DNA of 64,000 bases from Pholiota molesta (taxonomy: Eukaryota > Basidiomycota > Agaricomycetes > Agaricales > Strophariaceae), in contig JACGCK010000017.1 in NCBI GenBank assembly GCA_014925825.1, positions 496,001 to 560,000 on the forward strand, read 5' to 3'. The position numbers were made by a program, and so were the translations under genes. This document shows, in pieces, positions 48,357 to 60,134 of this stretch (its first letter is position 1; each line of letters opens with the position of its first letter). The notes under the pieces are model-generated. The model saw nothing but the letters and a program-made list of their open reading frames with translations. It searched no databases and was not told the DNA's origin.

Positions 48357-49419
48357 TGATGCGCACCGCATCCGTATACGCTCTGAAAACGCGCCAGAAT
48401 ACGCCCAGACGCACGCGCAACGCACACGAACAGAACGCGCACGCACGCGCTCGAATGCGCTAGGTCATACACGACGCAACAGGACGCCTCGCCTCGCGCC
48501 GCCGTGCTCGAAGTCGCTCAAGCACGATAAACGTATACAGAAAGCCTCCATACACCTCAGAACATATTACGACACACGTGGAACGCAATCGCGCGAATGC
48601 GCACAGAGCCGCCGCGCCGCGCCGCGTACGCACTCAGAACAGGAGCCGCGGGTAGTCACGTGACCCGACGAACTTGGACGCAAGTCGCGCGCCGCCGTAT
48701 ACGGGCTCGCACAGCACTCTCAGGACGTCGCTACATGGTCTAGAACGTCTCGAATACGTACGGAACTCGTTCCAAATATTATTCGACAACTTACTGCGTC
48801 GGAATTCCGTCCGCACGCACATGCGCTCGAGTGTGCGCTTAAGCGCTCTATTTTTAGTTTTCTTATTCTCTAGCTCGCCGTCGCATGCGCGCGCCGCGCT
48901 CCCCTGTGCCCCTATCGTCCCTTTTCCACATGCCTTTCGTATCTAGCCTTTCGGACAGTCTACCTCGCACCTTCCTACCGTTTTAGATAAATTAAATCCG
49001 AGCTATAGCTTCCGTAGTATTTAAATCCCTGTAACTCAGTAAAATAAATAACACACTTTCCCCCCAAGTTTTCAGCTCAGTTTCAGTTCGTCTCTCGTCG
49101 CGTCTTCGTCTCCCCTGCGTTTTCCATCGTTCCACACCGCGCTGCGTCTCTCTATTATTTTATTTCACTCTCGTCGCTCAGTTCCAGCTACATTCCATTA
49201 CTCCTTTATCCCATCGCTCCCACAACTCAGTATAAATCGTAAACGCCATCTCGTCACGTCGCACACCTCGTCGCACCTTTCGCCACTGATAGACCTTGAT
49301 TGGGACGCCCTTGAACCCCGTACTCGCACCCTCGTAGCCCCTCACGTCGTGGCTTTTGGTTTTGTGGTTTTAGATTTTATTCGCCACATTCCGCACCCTA
49401 CACGGCACTTGGCACATCA
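48357..49419 (+). repeat. 5' LTR
   Basis: Matches the 3' LTR except for three one-base length differences: GATAAACG vs GATAACG, CCAAATATT vs CCAATATT, TTAGTTTTC vs TTAGTTTC. I saw no substitution. Confidence 0.92.
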
Positions 49420-49653
49420 TTTCTGGAGCCCACCGCGAGGGGTTTATCATTTTTTTGCCTTCCAATTGTCATCACCCAGTTCGCATCTCCACCCGTCGCC
49501 TCGTAGTCACCTCGCGGTTTTATTCCGGCAACCCACGTATTGTGCCGTCGCCAAGCAATTATTATCTGTCGCCTCGCGCCATCATTTCTCCGTCGCCTTG
49601 CACATGCAATCCATTGACTCGTGATTTTATTCATCATTCTCCGACTTGCTATC

Positions 49654-51305
49654 ATGACGACGCCGCATATGCCATATCCGAGAGAGCGCACTGCTCCGCG
49701 CTTTAGCTCGTCGCATGCCCGTGAACTTGCCAGATTTTTTGCCGACCTCGAGTATCTCTTTGCGACATGCCGAATTACCTCCGATCGCATCAAGAAGGAC
49801 CACACTGTTCGATATATGTCAATCGACGATGAAGAGATTTGGGTTTCAGTTCCAGAATTCGATAGCGACACGGCGACCTTTGACGAGTTCAAGATTGCAA
49901 TATTCAAAAGCTATCCCGAGGCGAACGATCGCTACCGCTATTGCCGAAACGACCTCATCACACTAGCTATAGCCACTCAGCATCACGGAATTTCTTCTGT
50001 ATTTGATCTCGCAGAATATACCCGCTCCTTCCGTGGTATCGCATCGATTCTCATCAAATGCGAGCTCTCGAGCCACCTAGATGCTCAGAATATTTATATT
50101 CAAGGTTTTCGACGTGATTTACTGTCCGACATTGTCTTCCGACTGCACACCATCAATCCGACACTTATTCCAGCCCGAGTTACAGTATTGATCAGGTTTA
50201 CAAAGCTGCGACTTGGATTTTTGAAGCAAGATCTACCATGGTCCACCTTCCTTCAATTTCGACGCCTTCTCTCCCTGCACCCGTCGCCTCCATTGCTCCC
50301 GTCGCACCCGTCGCTCCCACTGCGCCTCGCATCACTGCTCCTATCACTCCCGTCGCATCGCCTAAAATTCCAGTACCAAGTCGCCCATCAAACCCAGAGA
50401 TATTCAAGCTTCAGGACCACGTTGCCTACGCACCACCAGCCGAGCGCAATTTTGCGGCTCTACCAGACAAGAAGTACATTCCGCGCAAGTTATCGTCGAC
50501 TCCGAGCTCGCCTCCAATTTCCGAGGACTCCACAATTATTGCGCCCATTTATCCGCCCATCTCCAGTGTTCCAAATGTCTCTATTACGCTGCGCAAATTA
50601 TTATCATTGGCACCTTCAATCACGGCGCACTATTGTGAAGCGACCACTCCTTCCCGCGACCTAGATCCAATCCCAGAGCACCCCGTCGCTGCGACGAATT
50701 TACACACCTCAGCCCCACAGCCTTTATTTTTTATGTCTCACAGTACTCCTATCGACTCGCGCACTCCACCCGTCGACTCGCAGCCATCTGCCATCAATTT
50801 GCGCCCCCCACCCGTCAATCCGCACCCTTGTACTGTCGTCTTGCGTCCACAACCCGTCGACTCGCGCCCTCAGTCCGTCAGACCACATGCGAACGCGTTC
50901 CGACCCATTCCCACCCTCTTTAACCCATCTCGACCTCGCTCCGTCGTCCCGCGCACTCGTAATATCACGTCGTCGTCTCGCCTCATCGCTTCATATATTC
51001 GCATCGTCACCCCACGCACTCGCCTCGTCAACCCGCGTTCTCGCCTCGTTGCCTCATCTTTTTATCCCTTCATCTCGTACTCTAGCCCGTGCCGCATTAC
51101 GCCAAACATTATTCAAAAGCCCCGTCGCCGCGCCAGACAAGCTCGTTACCAGCACCCGAGACGACAAATAGATCCGCATAGGCCTCGAATATTAAATCCA
51201 GGACGCCGTAGACCTCGCTTGCGACCCCCGGATATACCGCTTAGTGCTCAGCAGCCGTCGATGTGCTTGCGCAACGTCTCGCCGCGTCGTAACCTTGCGA
51301 ATTGA
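49654..51305 (+). CDS. Gag-like protein of the LTR element (one frameshift)
   Basis: ATG 49654 reads MTTPHMPYPRERTAPRFSSS. The capsid-like core of fungal Ty3/gypsy elements follows: ARELARFFADLEYLFATCRI, FKIAIFKSYPEANDRYRYCR, LAEYTRSFRGIASILIK. Near 50174 (a CCC run) the frame shifts, and YSIDQVYKAATWIFEA, the expected continuation, lies in the next frame. That frame stays open to 51305 through a Pro-rich region (PVAPVAPTAPRITAPITPVA) and repeated Pro/Arg segments. No CCHC zinc knuckle is visible, and no protease motif follows. About 550 residues if the shift is an error. Confidence 0.75.
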
Positions 51306-52957
51306 CTCCGTACAGTCAAGATTTCGTTAGGGAGGAGTCTACCCCGGTTCACATATTTATTTCGCCTCAACACTCTCAATTTTTCCACCTGGACTTATTT
51401 TTTTTGCTTGATATATTCATTTTGTTTCCGTCGCGCTCGCCTTCATCCCGCTGCCACTCGCATTTTTTTTCAGTGCTCGTATGCATCCCGCCGCATTTTC
51501 CCATGCTCGTACCCATTTCGCCGCGCTTGAATTTAATTTACCGCGCTCCAGTTCGTCTCGCCGCGCCCCAGGTTGTCTCGTTATGCAGTAGTCCATCTCG
51601 CTGCGCCCGGATTGAATTGACCGTGCTCCAGATCGCCGCGCCGCGCCCGCTGTCGTCTCGCCGCGCTCGTATTCGTACAGCTGGACATATATTCAATTCA
51701 CCAGGCCCCAGAACGTCTCGCCACGCCCACATTTAATTCCCCATGCTCTAGTTCGTCTCGTCGCGCTGTAGCTCGCCTCGCCGCGCCCCAGGTCGTCTCG
51801 CCACCCCGTAATTAATTCACAGCACTCCAGTTCGTCTCGCCACGCCCGCTGTTGTTTCGCCGCACCCCAGGTCGCCTCGTCGCGCTATAGGTCGTCTCGC
51901 CGCGCTCCAATTCGTCTCGCTGTGCTAGCTTTGGTCCACCGCACCCGCATCCGTGCAGTAGCATAAGTATTCAATTCAAGACGCCCCAGATCGCCGCGCT
52001 GCGCCCAAGTTCGTTCCGCCGTGCTCGTATTTGTATAGCAGTGCTCCAGTTGGTCTCACCGCGCTTCAGGACATCTCGTCGCGCCCCAACTCGTCTTGTC
52101 GTGCTCCAAGTCGTCTCGCCGCATTCTAGGTTGTCTCGCCGCGCCGTAATTAATTTACAGTGTTCAAGTTCGTCTCGCTGCACCCGCTGTCGTCTCGCCG
52201 CGCTTCAAGTCGTCTCGCCGCATGTATATTCAACTCGCCGCGCCTCAGTTCGGCCCACCATGCTAGGATCCGTACAGCCGCGCTTGAATTTGATTCGCCG
52301 CGCTAGAGTCCATCTCGCCGCACTGTAACTCATCTCGCCGCACGTGGATTCAACTCGCCAGACCACAGGTTGTCTCGTCGCGCTCTAGGTCATCTCGCCG
52401 CGTTTCAGGACGTCTCGCCGCGCGCGCATTTAATTTCCCAGGCTCTAGTTCGTCTCGTCGCGCCGCAGTTCGTCTCGCCGCACCCGCTGTCGTCTCGCCG
52501 CGCTTTAGGACGTCTCTCAGAAGTTCAGGTTGTCTCGCCGCACGTATATTCAACTGGCCACACCCCAGTTCGCCGCGCCGCACCTGCAGTCGTCTTGCCG
52601 TGCTCCAGTTCGTCTCGCCGTGCTCCAGTTCGTCTCGCCGCGCCGAGCCGTATCCAATTCACAATTTGTCTCCCAGCACTCCAGCTTGTCTCGCCGCGCT
52701 CTAACTCGTCTAGCCGTGCTCCGAATCGATTCCCCGAGCCCAAATTACACCGCCGCGCTGTAAATTCACGCCGCCGCGCTCGTCGCTCACTCGCTCAGCG
52801 CAACGCGCGTTAAGCGCCCGTTCTATATTTGGATTTACGCCGTCGACACACACGCAACTCTCGTTCCCTCGGCGCCGCTGCTCGTCGCTTCCATTGCAAA
52901 CCATTTCGCCGCGATTCCGGCTGACTGCGGACAGTCAGAAGTTCGTTAGGGAGGAGA
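51306..52957 (+). repeat. Degenerate ~21-bp repeat array and duplicated polypurine region inside the LTR element
   Basis: Directly after the Gag stop, a block (51312-51337, TTCGTTAGGGAGGAG) almost repeats the pre-LTR polypurine block at 52929-52957. Between them, mainly 51530-52740, lies a degenerate array of units like GCTCCAGTTCGTCTCGCCGC, about 21-22 bp each, dozens of copies. Long open frames here (RLAALQVVSPR-like) are by-products of the repeat unit, which is close to a multiple of three. Confidence 0.75.
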
Positions 52958-54017
52958 TGATGCGCACCGCATCCGTATACGCTCTGAAAACGCGCCAGAA
53001 TACGCCCAGACGCACGCGCAACGCACACGAACAGAACGCGCACGCACGCGCTCGAATGCGCTAGGTCATACACGACGCAACAGGACGCCTCGCCTCGCGC
53101 CGCCGTGCTCGAAGTCGCTCAAGCACGATAACGTATACAGAAAGCCTCCATACACCTCAGAACATATTACGACACACGTGGAACGCAATCGCGCGAATGC
53201 GCACAGAGCCGCCGCGCCGCGCCGCGTACGCACTCAGAACAGGAGCCGCGGGTAGTCACGTGACCCGACGAACTTGGACGCAAGTCGCGCGCCGCCGTAT
53301 ACGGGCTCGCACAGCACTCTCAGGACGTCGCTACATGGTCTAGAACGTCTCGAATACGTACGGAACTCGTTCCAATATTATTCGACAACTTACTGCGTCG
53401 GAATTCCGTCCGCACGCACATGCGCTCGAGTGTGCGCTTAAGCGCTCTATTTTTAGTTTCTTATTCTCTAGCTCGCCGTCGCATGCGCGCGCCGCGCTCC
53501 CCTGTGCCCCTATCGTCCCTTTTCCACATGCCTTTCGTATCTAGCCTTTCGGACAGTCTACCTCGCACCTTCCTACCGTTTTAGATAAATTAAATCCGAG
53601 CTATAGCTTCCGTAGTATTTAAATCCCTGTAACTCAGTAAAATAAATAACACACTTTCCCCCCAAGTTTTCAGCTCAGTTTCAGTTCGTCTCTCGTCGCG
53701 TCTTCGTCTCCCCTGCGTTTTCCATCGTTCCACACCGCGCTGCGTCTCTCTATTATTTTATTTCACTCTCGTCGCTCAGTTCCAGCTACATTCCATTACT
53801 CCTTTATCCCATCGCTCCCACAACTCAGTATAAATCGTAAACGCCATCTCGTCACGTCGCACACCTCGTCGCACCTTTCGCCACTGATAGACCTTGATTG
53901 GGACGCCCTTGAACCCCGTACTCGCACCCTCGTAGCCCCTCACGTCGTGGCTTTTGGTTTTGTGGTTTTAGATTTTATTCGCCACATTCCGCACCCTACA
54001 CGGCACTTGGCACATCA
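52958..54017 (+). repeat. 3' LTR
   Basis: Begins after the polypurine tract and ends ...CACATCA followed by the GCGCGC target duplication. Three bases shorter than the 5' LTR, all in A/T runs. Confidence 0.92.
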
Positions 54018-54792
54018 GCGCGCTTAGAGTTGCTTCAACTGTAATGCGTTTGCAATGCGGAAAACATCAGAAATATAATCTCTTCATATCGGTAAACATC
54101 AAACGTAGTAAGAAATTGCTTTAAGATTTGTACATCGAATGTATATTTGAGAGGGGATAGTTGAGAAGCTGCTGATCGACATACACCAGCACCCCAGGGC
54201 CCACAATCACTGTTGGTGCTCATTCTTACTCATCAGTACATTCTATAATATAACTCGTATGTCCACGACTTACTGAAATTAAACATGGGAGGGCGATCCA
54301 TAGAATCCAGCCTGCTTCGAGCAGTTCTGTGTGCACCACGAATGAGTCTCTGTGAGGACGGTGGTTTGGGGCCCCTTGCACTTCTGCTGCCTCTGACCTT
54401 GTACTTTCGGTGGTGCATTTGCGCAATAGTTAATATGGTTATAGCTTTTACCGCACGTTCTAACACGAGTGACAGTTTCGCACATTCTGTGCAGAGTAGA
54501 ACATTAGCATGCCGTGCTCGGGACGAAAACAGGAAGACTGACATATCTGTTCGTCTGGAGAGATAACTGGGGTGGCTTCTTGCTATCGAAATGATAATAA
54601 CTTCTGTAAATGAGCCATGGCTTTTATACGCGAGAAATAAATAAGGACTCGGTGTGAGCACTTGTATTCCTACTACCTTCGTCTGACCGGTTATTTGACT
54701 CATACATTGGGACGCGTATTATAATAGATCTATCCCCACAGGACACCTCTCCATTCTAGATCTCATCATATTCACAGGATGGTGCCAGTGTA
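54018..54792 (-). other. Possible small Cys-rich protein gene (minus strand, 54233-54560)
   Basis: One frame reads LLCTECAK and the adjacent frame continues TVTRVRTCGKSYNHINYCAN, then QRQQKCKGPQ and HSWCTQNCSKQAG. If one A is missing in an AAA run (about 54480), this would be a continuous Cys-rich, zinc-binding-like domain (spacings C-x2-C, C-x8-C). No start, exon structure or family is established. Otherwise the stretch is gene-free. Confidence 0.3.
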
Positions 54793-57700
54793 GTGCAATA
54801 CTAGCTACAACTGTACTAAATTTATAGTGCAATATTACGGTACAGTTGTAGGGGGAATTGTTGCACCGCTTCCTGTGCTGTGGTATCCTGCAGGTGCCGT
54901 TCTCCTTTTTATGCTGGTGCAGTAGTCTACTGGTGGTACAATACAATGGCTTCTTCCGACCGGGCGCTTTCATCCCTCTATACGCATCAGATGACGCATC
55001 ACTGGTTCGCCCGTTTGCCCGTTTTTCCCTGCCCACCGCCCGCCTGTGCCACGTGTACGATTATTTAATCGGGCGCCTAGGGAATCATTAGCGCTCAATT
55101 GTATTTGATTGCGCTCGCGGGCATACTGCTCAATCCAAACTGATTCCCATAGTGTACGCACGCAGGTTTTTCTATGCAGGAGTACTACCGCGTGAATCGC
55201 CCGATGTCGTAGATAGAAAACTTATGTTACTGACGTTTGGTTATTTTTCTGTTATTGTCCAAAATTAGCTGAGCGGTGCAAATTGCAATATGCCATAGTG
55301 GTGCAGCACTCCGTATTGGTGCAATACTCTTTTACAGTTAGGATCTATTTACGGCACCTGAATGGTGCAACATTCAAGGGTTGTGCGATATTCTTTTGAA
55401 AGTAGTACCTATCCACGGCGCCTACTTAAATGGTGCAACATCTCTATGCGCGGCGCGCGCGCAACCGTGTCACGTGTTCCCGGCCAGATTTGATTGATTC
55501 GCGTTTGATTCGAGTTCATTCAACTTCCTGCCCTTTCACCTTGCTTCCACTTCCACCCCCCTCTGCTATCACCAACTACCCCCTCAAACCTCGCTGTTCA
55601 TTGGCCACAGCTGCGTGCCCCTCCCCTTCAATAGGGATGTGGGCCGGCTTTTCCAATCTGAAGCTGGAAACACAATCAACTGCGCGACCGCCCGTACGCC
55701 TCATTTCCACCCACAGACGACACTTTTACTACGGGACGATAGTACCGGATGATTCGCACTTGCGGATGAGGCACGGCAGCAGATGCAAGCTGAAAGGGCG
55801 CTAGCGGATGGAAACACGGTGGTGATGGACGATGGGCACTAATGAGGTGCAAGCGGATTGCATGGCGGTGGCGGGCGACATTGGCAGAGGGCCTGCTTTC
55901 GAAAGGTGATGATGCAAGACGCGACCCCCAGACGGTCACCGGGCGACAGATGCAGGAGGGTGGATGGGCGCACTGCCAGACGAAGTCGCGAGGGTGCAAA
56001 CGAGCGGTATATCCGTCGAGAACGACATTTGACAGCGGGCTAGATGCTGCAGGAGCCATCGCACTCAGATGTTGTGGCTGTTATGCCAGTGTGGTATTGA
56101 CTCCGCACGCATGGCTTCCCACAGCATTGTGCTTACGCTTTCCAGTGCCAGTACAGTGTCATGCGGTGTCGTGAACGTCGTTTTCGCGCGAGGTTGACCG
56201 CAATGGTGCACATTGCACCAGCGCCAGTGCCGTTCGAGCACGAGCACAACTCCCATGCAGAGCCATTCTCATGTTGCCGTGCTCGTCGCTGAGCACCCTC
56301 CAATGTAGTGTAAACTTTCGGTATCCTGTACTGACTGATTATGGTATTACCACTGTACAAATGACATGTTTTTTACCAACCATTCAAAGCGACAAGCGAT
56401 AGTACTTCTACTAAGGATGCAGAATCTGCCATATTCACGAGTATACCTGCAGGTACTTGCGAAGACTTGCGTTGGCAGCAGGAGCAATCAACCAATCAGC
56501 GAATTAATGGATAACTACTGAAAAAAACAGTCTTCATGACATACAGCCATGCAGCCAGCATGTTGCGGCTCCAAACTTTAGTTAATACATCTCAGGTACC
56601 TTATCTAGCGGCCATATAGAAATAAAGGCAAACGGAGCATTTGAATAGCTTGAAAATGAAAATCTCCCCTTTACTCTCGCCCCTTCCCTGCAACAAGGGA
56701 TGTGAGCTGCAGCCAACATGAAGAACGATCCCCCAAAGGCACAGAGACGGCTGCGCGACTCCAGTGCAGGTGACTGACGAAGCGCGAGGTGCGTGGTGGA
56801 CTGTAAGTGTGGTGCAGGTGCGAGGGAGCAGAACGGATTAGTACAAGTAACAGAGAGTTGTACTGGGTGGAGCGATACGGGCTGGGAGTATGACGGCGGC
56901 CCCAGTGCATACGAGGGACGGCTAGGGCATGCGGGGGAGCGGATACAGGTACAGACAGACGGGTATAAGGGCTGACATGCTGACGGCCCACCTCACACTC
57001 ACCATCTCGCACCTGCCATGCTCTCGCGCAGTCCCCAAGCCACCCTGGTCCAGCCGGCTCCAATGTGCCGCATGTCCTCTCATCTTGCGCATACCAACCC
57101 CAGTGCCCGTGAACCTTACTTACATGTGGGTGGACCTGGGATATAATGTGCGAATCAGAAGCGGCGGATGAGAGCATTTTGCTCGCCTTCCCCATCTCAT
57201 TCCAATGTACGAAATGTATATCATGTAGTAGTAATTCTCTAGTTTTCAGCTAAATAATATTTCCGCCTACACTACGACGCACAACAATAGCCCTAGTGGT
57301 CGGCACGGGTAACGCCGGGGTACCTTCAGCCAGACCCTCACCCCTTCACATACATACGGTGGCATAAGTGTTGCTGGGCAAAGCACTGGACAATTAGCCG
57401 CTCTCTTTTTGGCTACTGAGCTGTGAGCCACAACGAGCCGGACGGGAAGGGGTAGGGAGGGCCGGGATGACCAGAACAAATTTTATATATAGGTCATGGA
57501 AAACATATCTGGCATTCATTGGGATCTGAGAAGTATTGATTGCACAGGAGTGTTGCACCACTGGCATTGAGGCACCATGAATATGCATTGAGTTGGCAGT
57601 GTATTGCACCATTCAAGCGAAGAGTATTGCACCAGTACGGAGTGTTGCACCATTTAGGCACCGTGGATAGGTACTACTTTTAAAAGAATATTGCACAACC

Positions 57701-58311
57701 CTTGAATGTTGCACCATTCAGGTGCCGTAAATAGATCCTAACTGTAAAAGAGTATTGCACCAATACGGAGTGCTGCACCACTACGGCGTATTGCACCGCT
57801 CAGCTAATTTTGGACAATAACAGAAAAATAACCAAACGTCAGTAACATAAGTTTTCTATCTACGACATTGGGCGATTCACGCGGTAGTACTCCTGCATAA
57901 AAAAATCTGTGTGCATACACTATGGGAATCAGTTTGGATTGAGCAGTATGCCTGCGAGCGCAATCAAATACAATTGAGCGCTAATGATTCCCTAGGCGCC
58001 CGATTAAATAATCGTACACGTGGCACAGGCGGGCGGTGGGCAGGGAAAAACGGGCAAACGGGCAAACCAGTGGGGGCAAACTGACATATGGGCGGCACCA
58101 TCAGTGATGCGTCATCTGATGCGTAGAGGGATGAAAGCGCCCGGTTGGAAGAAGCCATTGTATTGCACCACTAGTAGACTACTGCACCAGCATAAAGGGG
58201 AGAACGGCACCTGCAGGATACCACAGCACAGGAAGTGGTGCAACAATAACTCCTACAACTGTACCGTAATATTGCACTATAAGTTTAGTACAGTTGTAGC
58301 TAGTATTGCAC
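54793..58311. mobile_element. 3.5-kb fold-back element with ~650-bp inverted arms
   Basis: The left arm (54793-55442) is repeated in reverse complement as the right arm (57643-58311), with scattered substitutions and a few indels. The ends are GTGCAATACTAGCTACAACTG on each side. Just inside each end, CTACAACTGTAC and GTACAGTTGTAG (about 35 bp apart) form a subterminal hairpin. The inner part of each arm contains repeated GGTGCAA/TTGCACC motifs. The 2.2-kb centre has no recognisable transposase. A target duplication was not evident. Confidence 0.75.
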
Positions 58312-58737
58312 AAACTTGGCTTATACGGCTGTTGTAGTGTGAATTCTCTTCAGGGGATGGCGTTACAGTGGACCTCGTATCGTCATTCTGACTCTAAAGG
58401 TTGTGGAACTACGGTATTACCAGACCGTAGATCGCGCCGACAGCACTTAATGATCAGTGGAGATCTAATAAAGACGATTGGACTTGGATTGGACACCTGT
58501 GGGCCCGTACACATACAAACCTGTAGAAGGAGCCGTTAAATCCGGTACGGGTTAATTCAGGTCTGTTGGGGATTCCACCGTGTGAAATCGTATGTAAGCT
58601 TTGCAATGCGTTGAACGTTTTAAATTGAACTTCGAAAGTGGGTACTGGCACCTTCGCCAAACTCCCCCAAGAGCTTCTGGGATATTCCCTCACATCCAAA
58701 CTCTGAACTTCTCGTCAACGTTCTATTCATATCGAGG
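58312..58737. other. Spacer, probable promoter of PKL-1 copy d
   Basis: No gene seen between the fold-back element and ATG 58738. Confidence 0.4.
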
Positions 58738-60134
58738 ATGCTAGATGATCTGTACTGGATGTCCCGCTCATTGATCTGGGGAGATCCACTCTTCAAGAGC
58801 TGGGAGGAGTTGCGCCGGCCTATTACAGAGGATGAACAGATCCAAGGGGATCACTACGATAGAGTCGTTAAGTGCTGGGAGTTTCTCAGACCACTCTTTT
58901 CTGAGCGCGGTTATATTCTCTATGAGAACACTAGCGAGAGACATGGATATATCAATCCCCCTAGACAATCACACCCCGTACTAGAGCAAGGCTATCCGTA
59001 TGGTCGACGTTTCTCTGAAAGGCCCGAGGACGCAGCATTTGATATTCCGTCAGTATGTGGCCCTGCTTCTCATTTGAATCGTTGAGCATCTGATACAATT
59101 TAACATAGTGTCTGCTCGTCTGGGCAGCAACAGATAAACAAGGACGAGATGTTGTCGTCAAGTACGTTATATCGTTAGAGATTTACGTGATATTTTTAAC
59201 AGATTTTACTCAGAATCGTCTCGGAAAGCGAGCTGAAAACTCTCCAATACGTTAATACAGAAGAAGCACGATCAGATCCTCGAAACCATACGATTCGTCT
59301 TATTGAGCACTTCAACTTCAGAGGATTCATTTTTGCGATCATGCCTCGGTGAGCCTTTATTTTTATTTGAAATCCCAGGAAATGACAGATTATAATCGTA
59401 ATTTTCAGCTGGGATCAGGCCTTTCTTAATTATCGTTTCAAGAATGTGGCACAGGCAATGCAGTGTGGTAAAATCTTATTGGAAGTATGTCCTTTCGCAC
59501 ATGTACATATTCCAGGACTCAGAGGTTCATTAGGCCATAGATTTTCTCCATGAGAAGCGGGTCTTCCATGCCGACTTTTATGAACAGAACATTGGAACGA
59601 ACGTAATTACGGACTGGCCGAAAATACAACCTCCAGGCATACGAGATCCAGCGAGCGTTCGGTATGCGGTATATGACTTCGATGGCTCTGAAATATACCC
59701 CTTGAGATGCCTCTAGAAGATATATGGGAGACGAAATACGCCGGATTCCAACTTCGTGGTCTACCAACACCTGAAGGACCCTATCACCCGTTCCCCCTTG
59801 ATGTATTAGCATTAGGACAGGTTTTGGAAAGAAGAATTCGGGTGCGCTTCTTCATTTTCTCAAAATTTCTTATCTGACATCTCCTGTAGCACATCGAGAA
59901 CCTCGTTCCAGAGCTTGGTCCCTTCTTTGATGGAATGATTGACCGAGATGAAACCAGGAGGTTCACAGCTCGACAGGCTTTGATAGAATTCAACAAGATC
60001 TATTCAAATTTGAGTGACGACCAGCTGTCCCAACCAGTCAAATTTTTTTTGTGGCGGAAGAATCGTGAGTTTTACGATATGTCCTGTGCTACTTTTTAAC
60101 CATAACGCCCTTCTGACATATAGGTGTTGTTTGA
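58738..60134 (+). CDS. Protein-kinase-like protein, family PKL-1, copy d (frameshifted)
   Basis: ATG 58738 reads MLDDLYWMSRSLIWGDPLFK, then KCWEFLRPLFSERGYILYEN and YPYGRRFSERPEDAAF. After an intron, DKQGRDVVVK (ATP-site lysine), SELKTLQYVNTEEARSDP, NHTIRLIEHF, DFLHEKRVFHADFYEQNIG (catalytic loop), YDFDGSEIYP, then MPLEDIWETKYAGFQLRG, VLERRIR, a FFDGMIDRDETRRFTARQAL segment and a final exon ending RVV at TGA 60132-60134. One C seems lost in the CCCC run at 59698-59701. Restoring length there would bring EIYPL and EMPLEDI into one frame. Confidence 0.7.

Larger units (their letters stand above)
48357..54017 (+). mobile_element. LTR retrotransposon with Gag only (TR-GAG-like), 5.66 kb
   Basis: Two LTRs (48357-49419, 1063 bp; 52958-54017, 1060 bp), each TG...CA, flanked by the 6-bp duplication GCGCGC (48351-48356 and 54018-54023). 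A primer-binding-site candidate TGGAGCCCACCGCGAGG lies at 49424-49440, four bases after the left LTR. A polypurine tract AGGGAGGAGA (52948-52957) abuts the right LTR. The 3.5-kb interior encodes Gag but no protease, reverse transcriptase, RNase H or integrase. It depends on an autonomous partner elsewhere, probably a Ty3/gypsy type judging by its Gag. Confidence 0.9.

Noticed and set aside
51302..52813. Long open frames in the LTR interior as candidate pol or host protein
   Set aside because: They are read from a degenerate 21-22-bp repeat and contain no protease, RT, RNase H or integrase motif.
56671..57195. Minus-strand frame in the centre of the fold-back element as a transposase
   Set aside because: No DDE-like motif, no zinc finger and irregular composition; it looks like chance openness.
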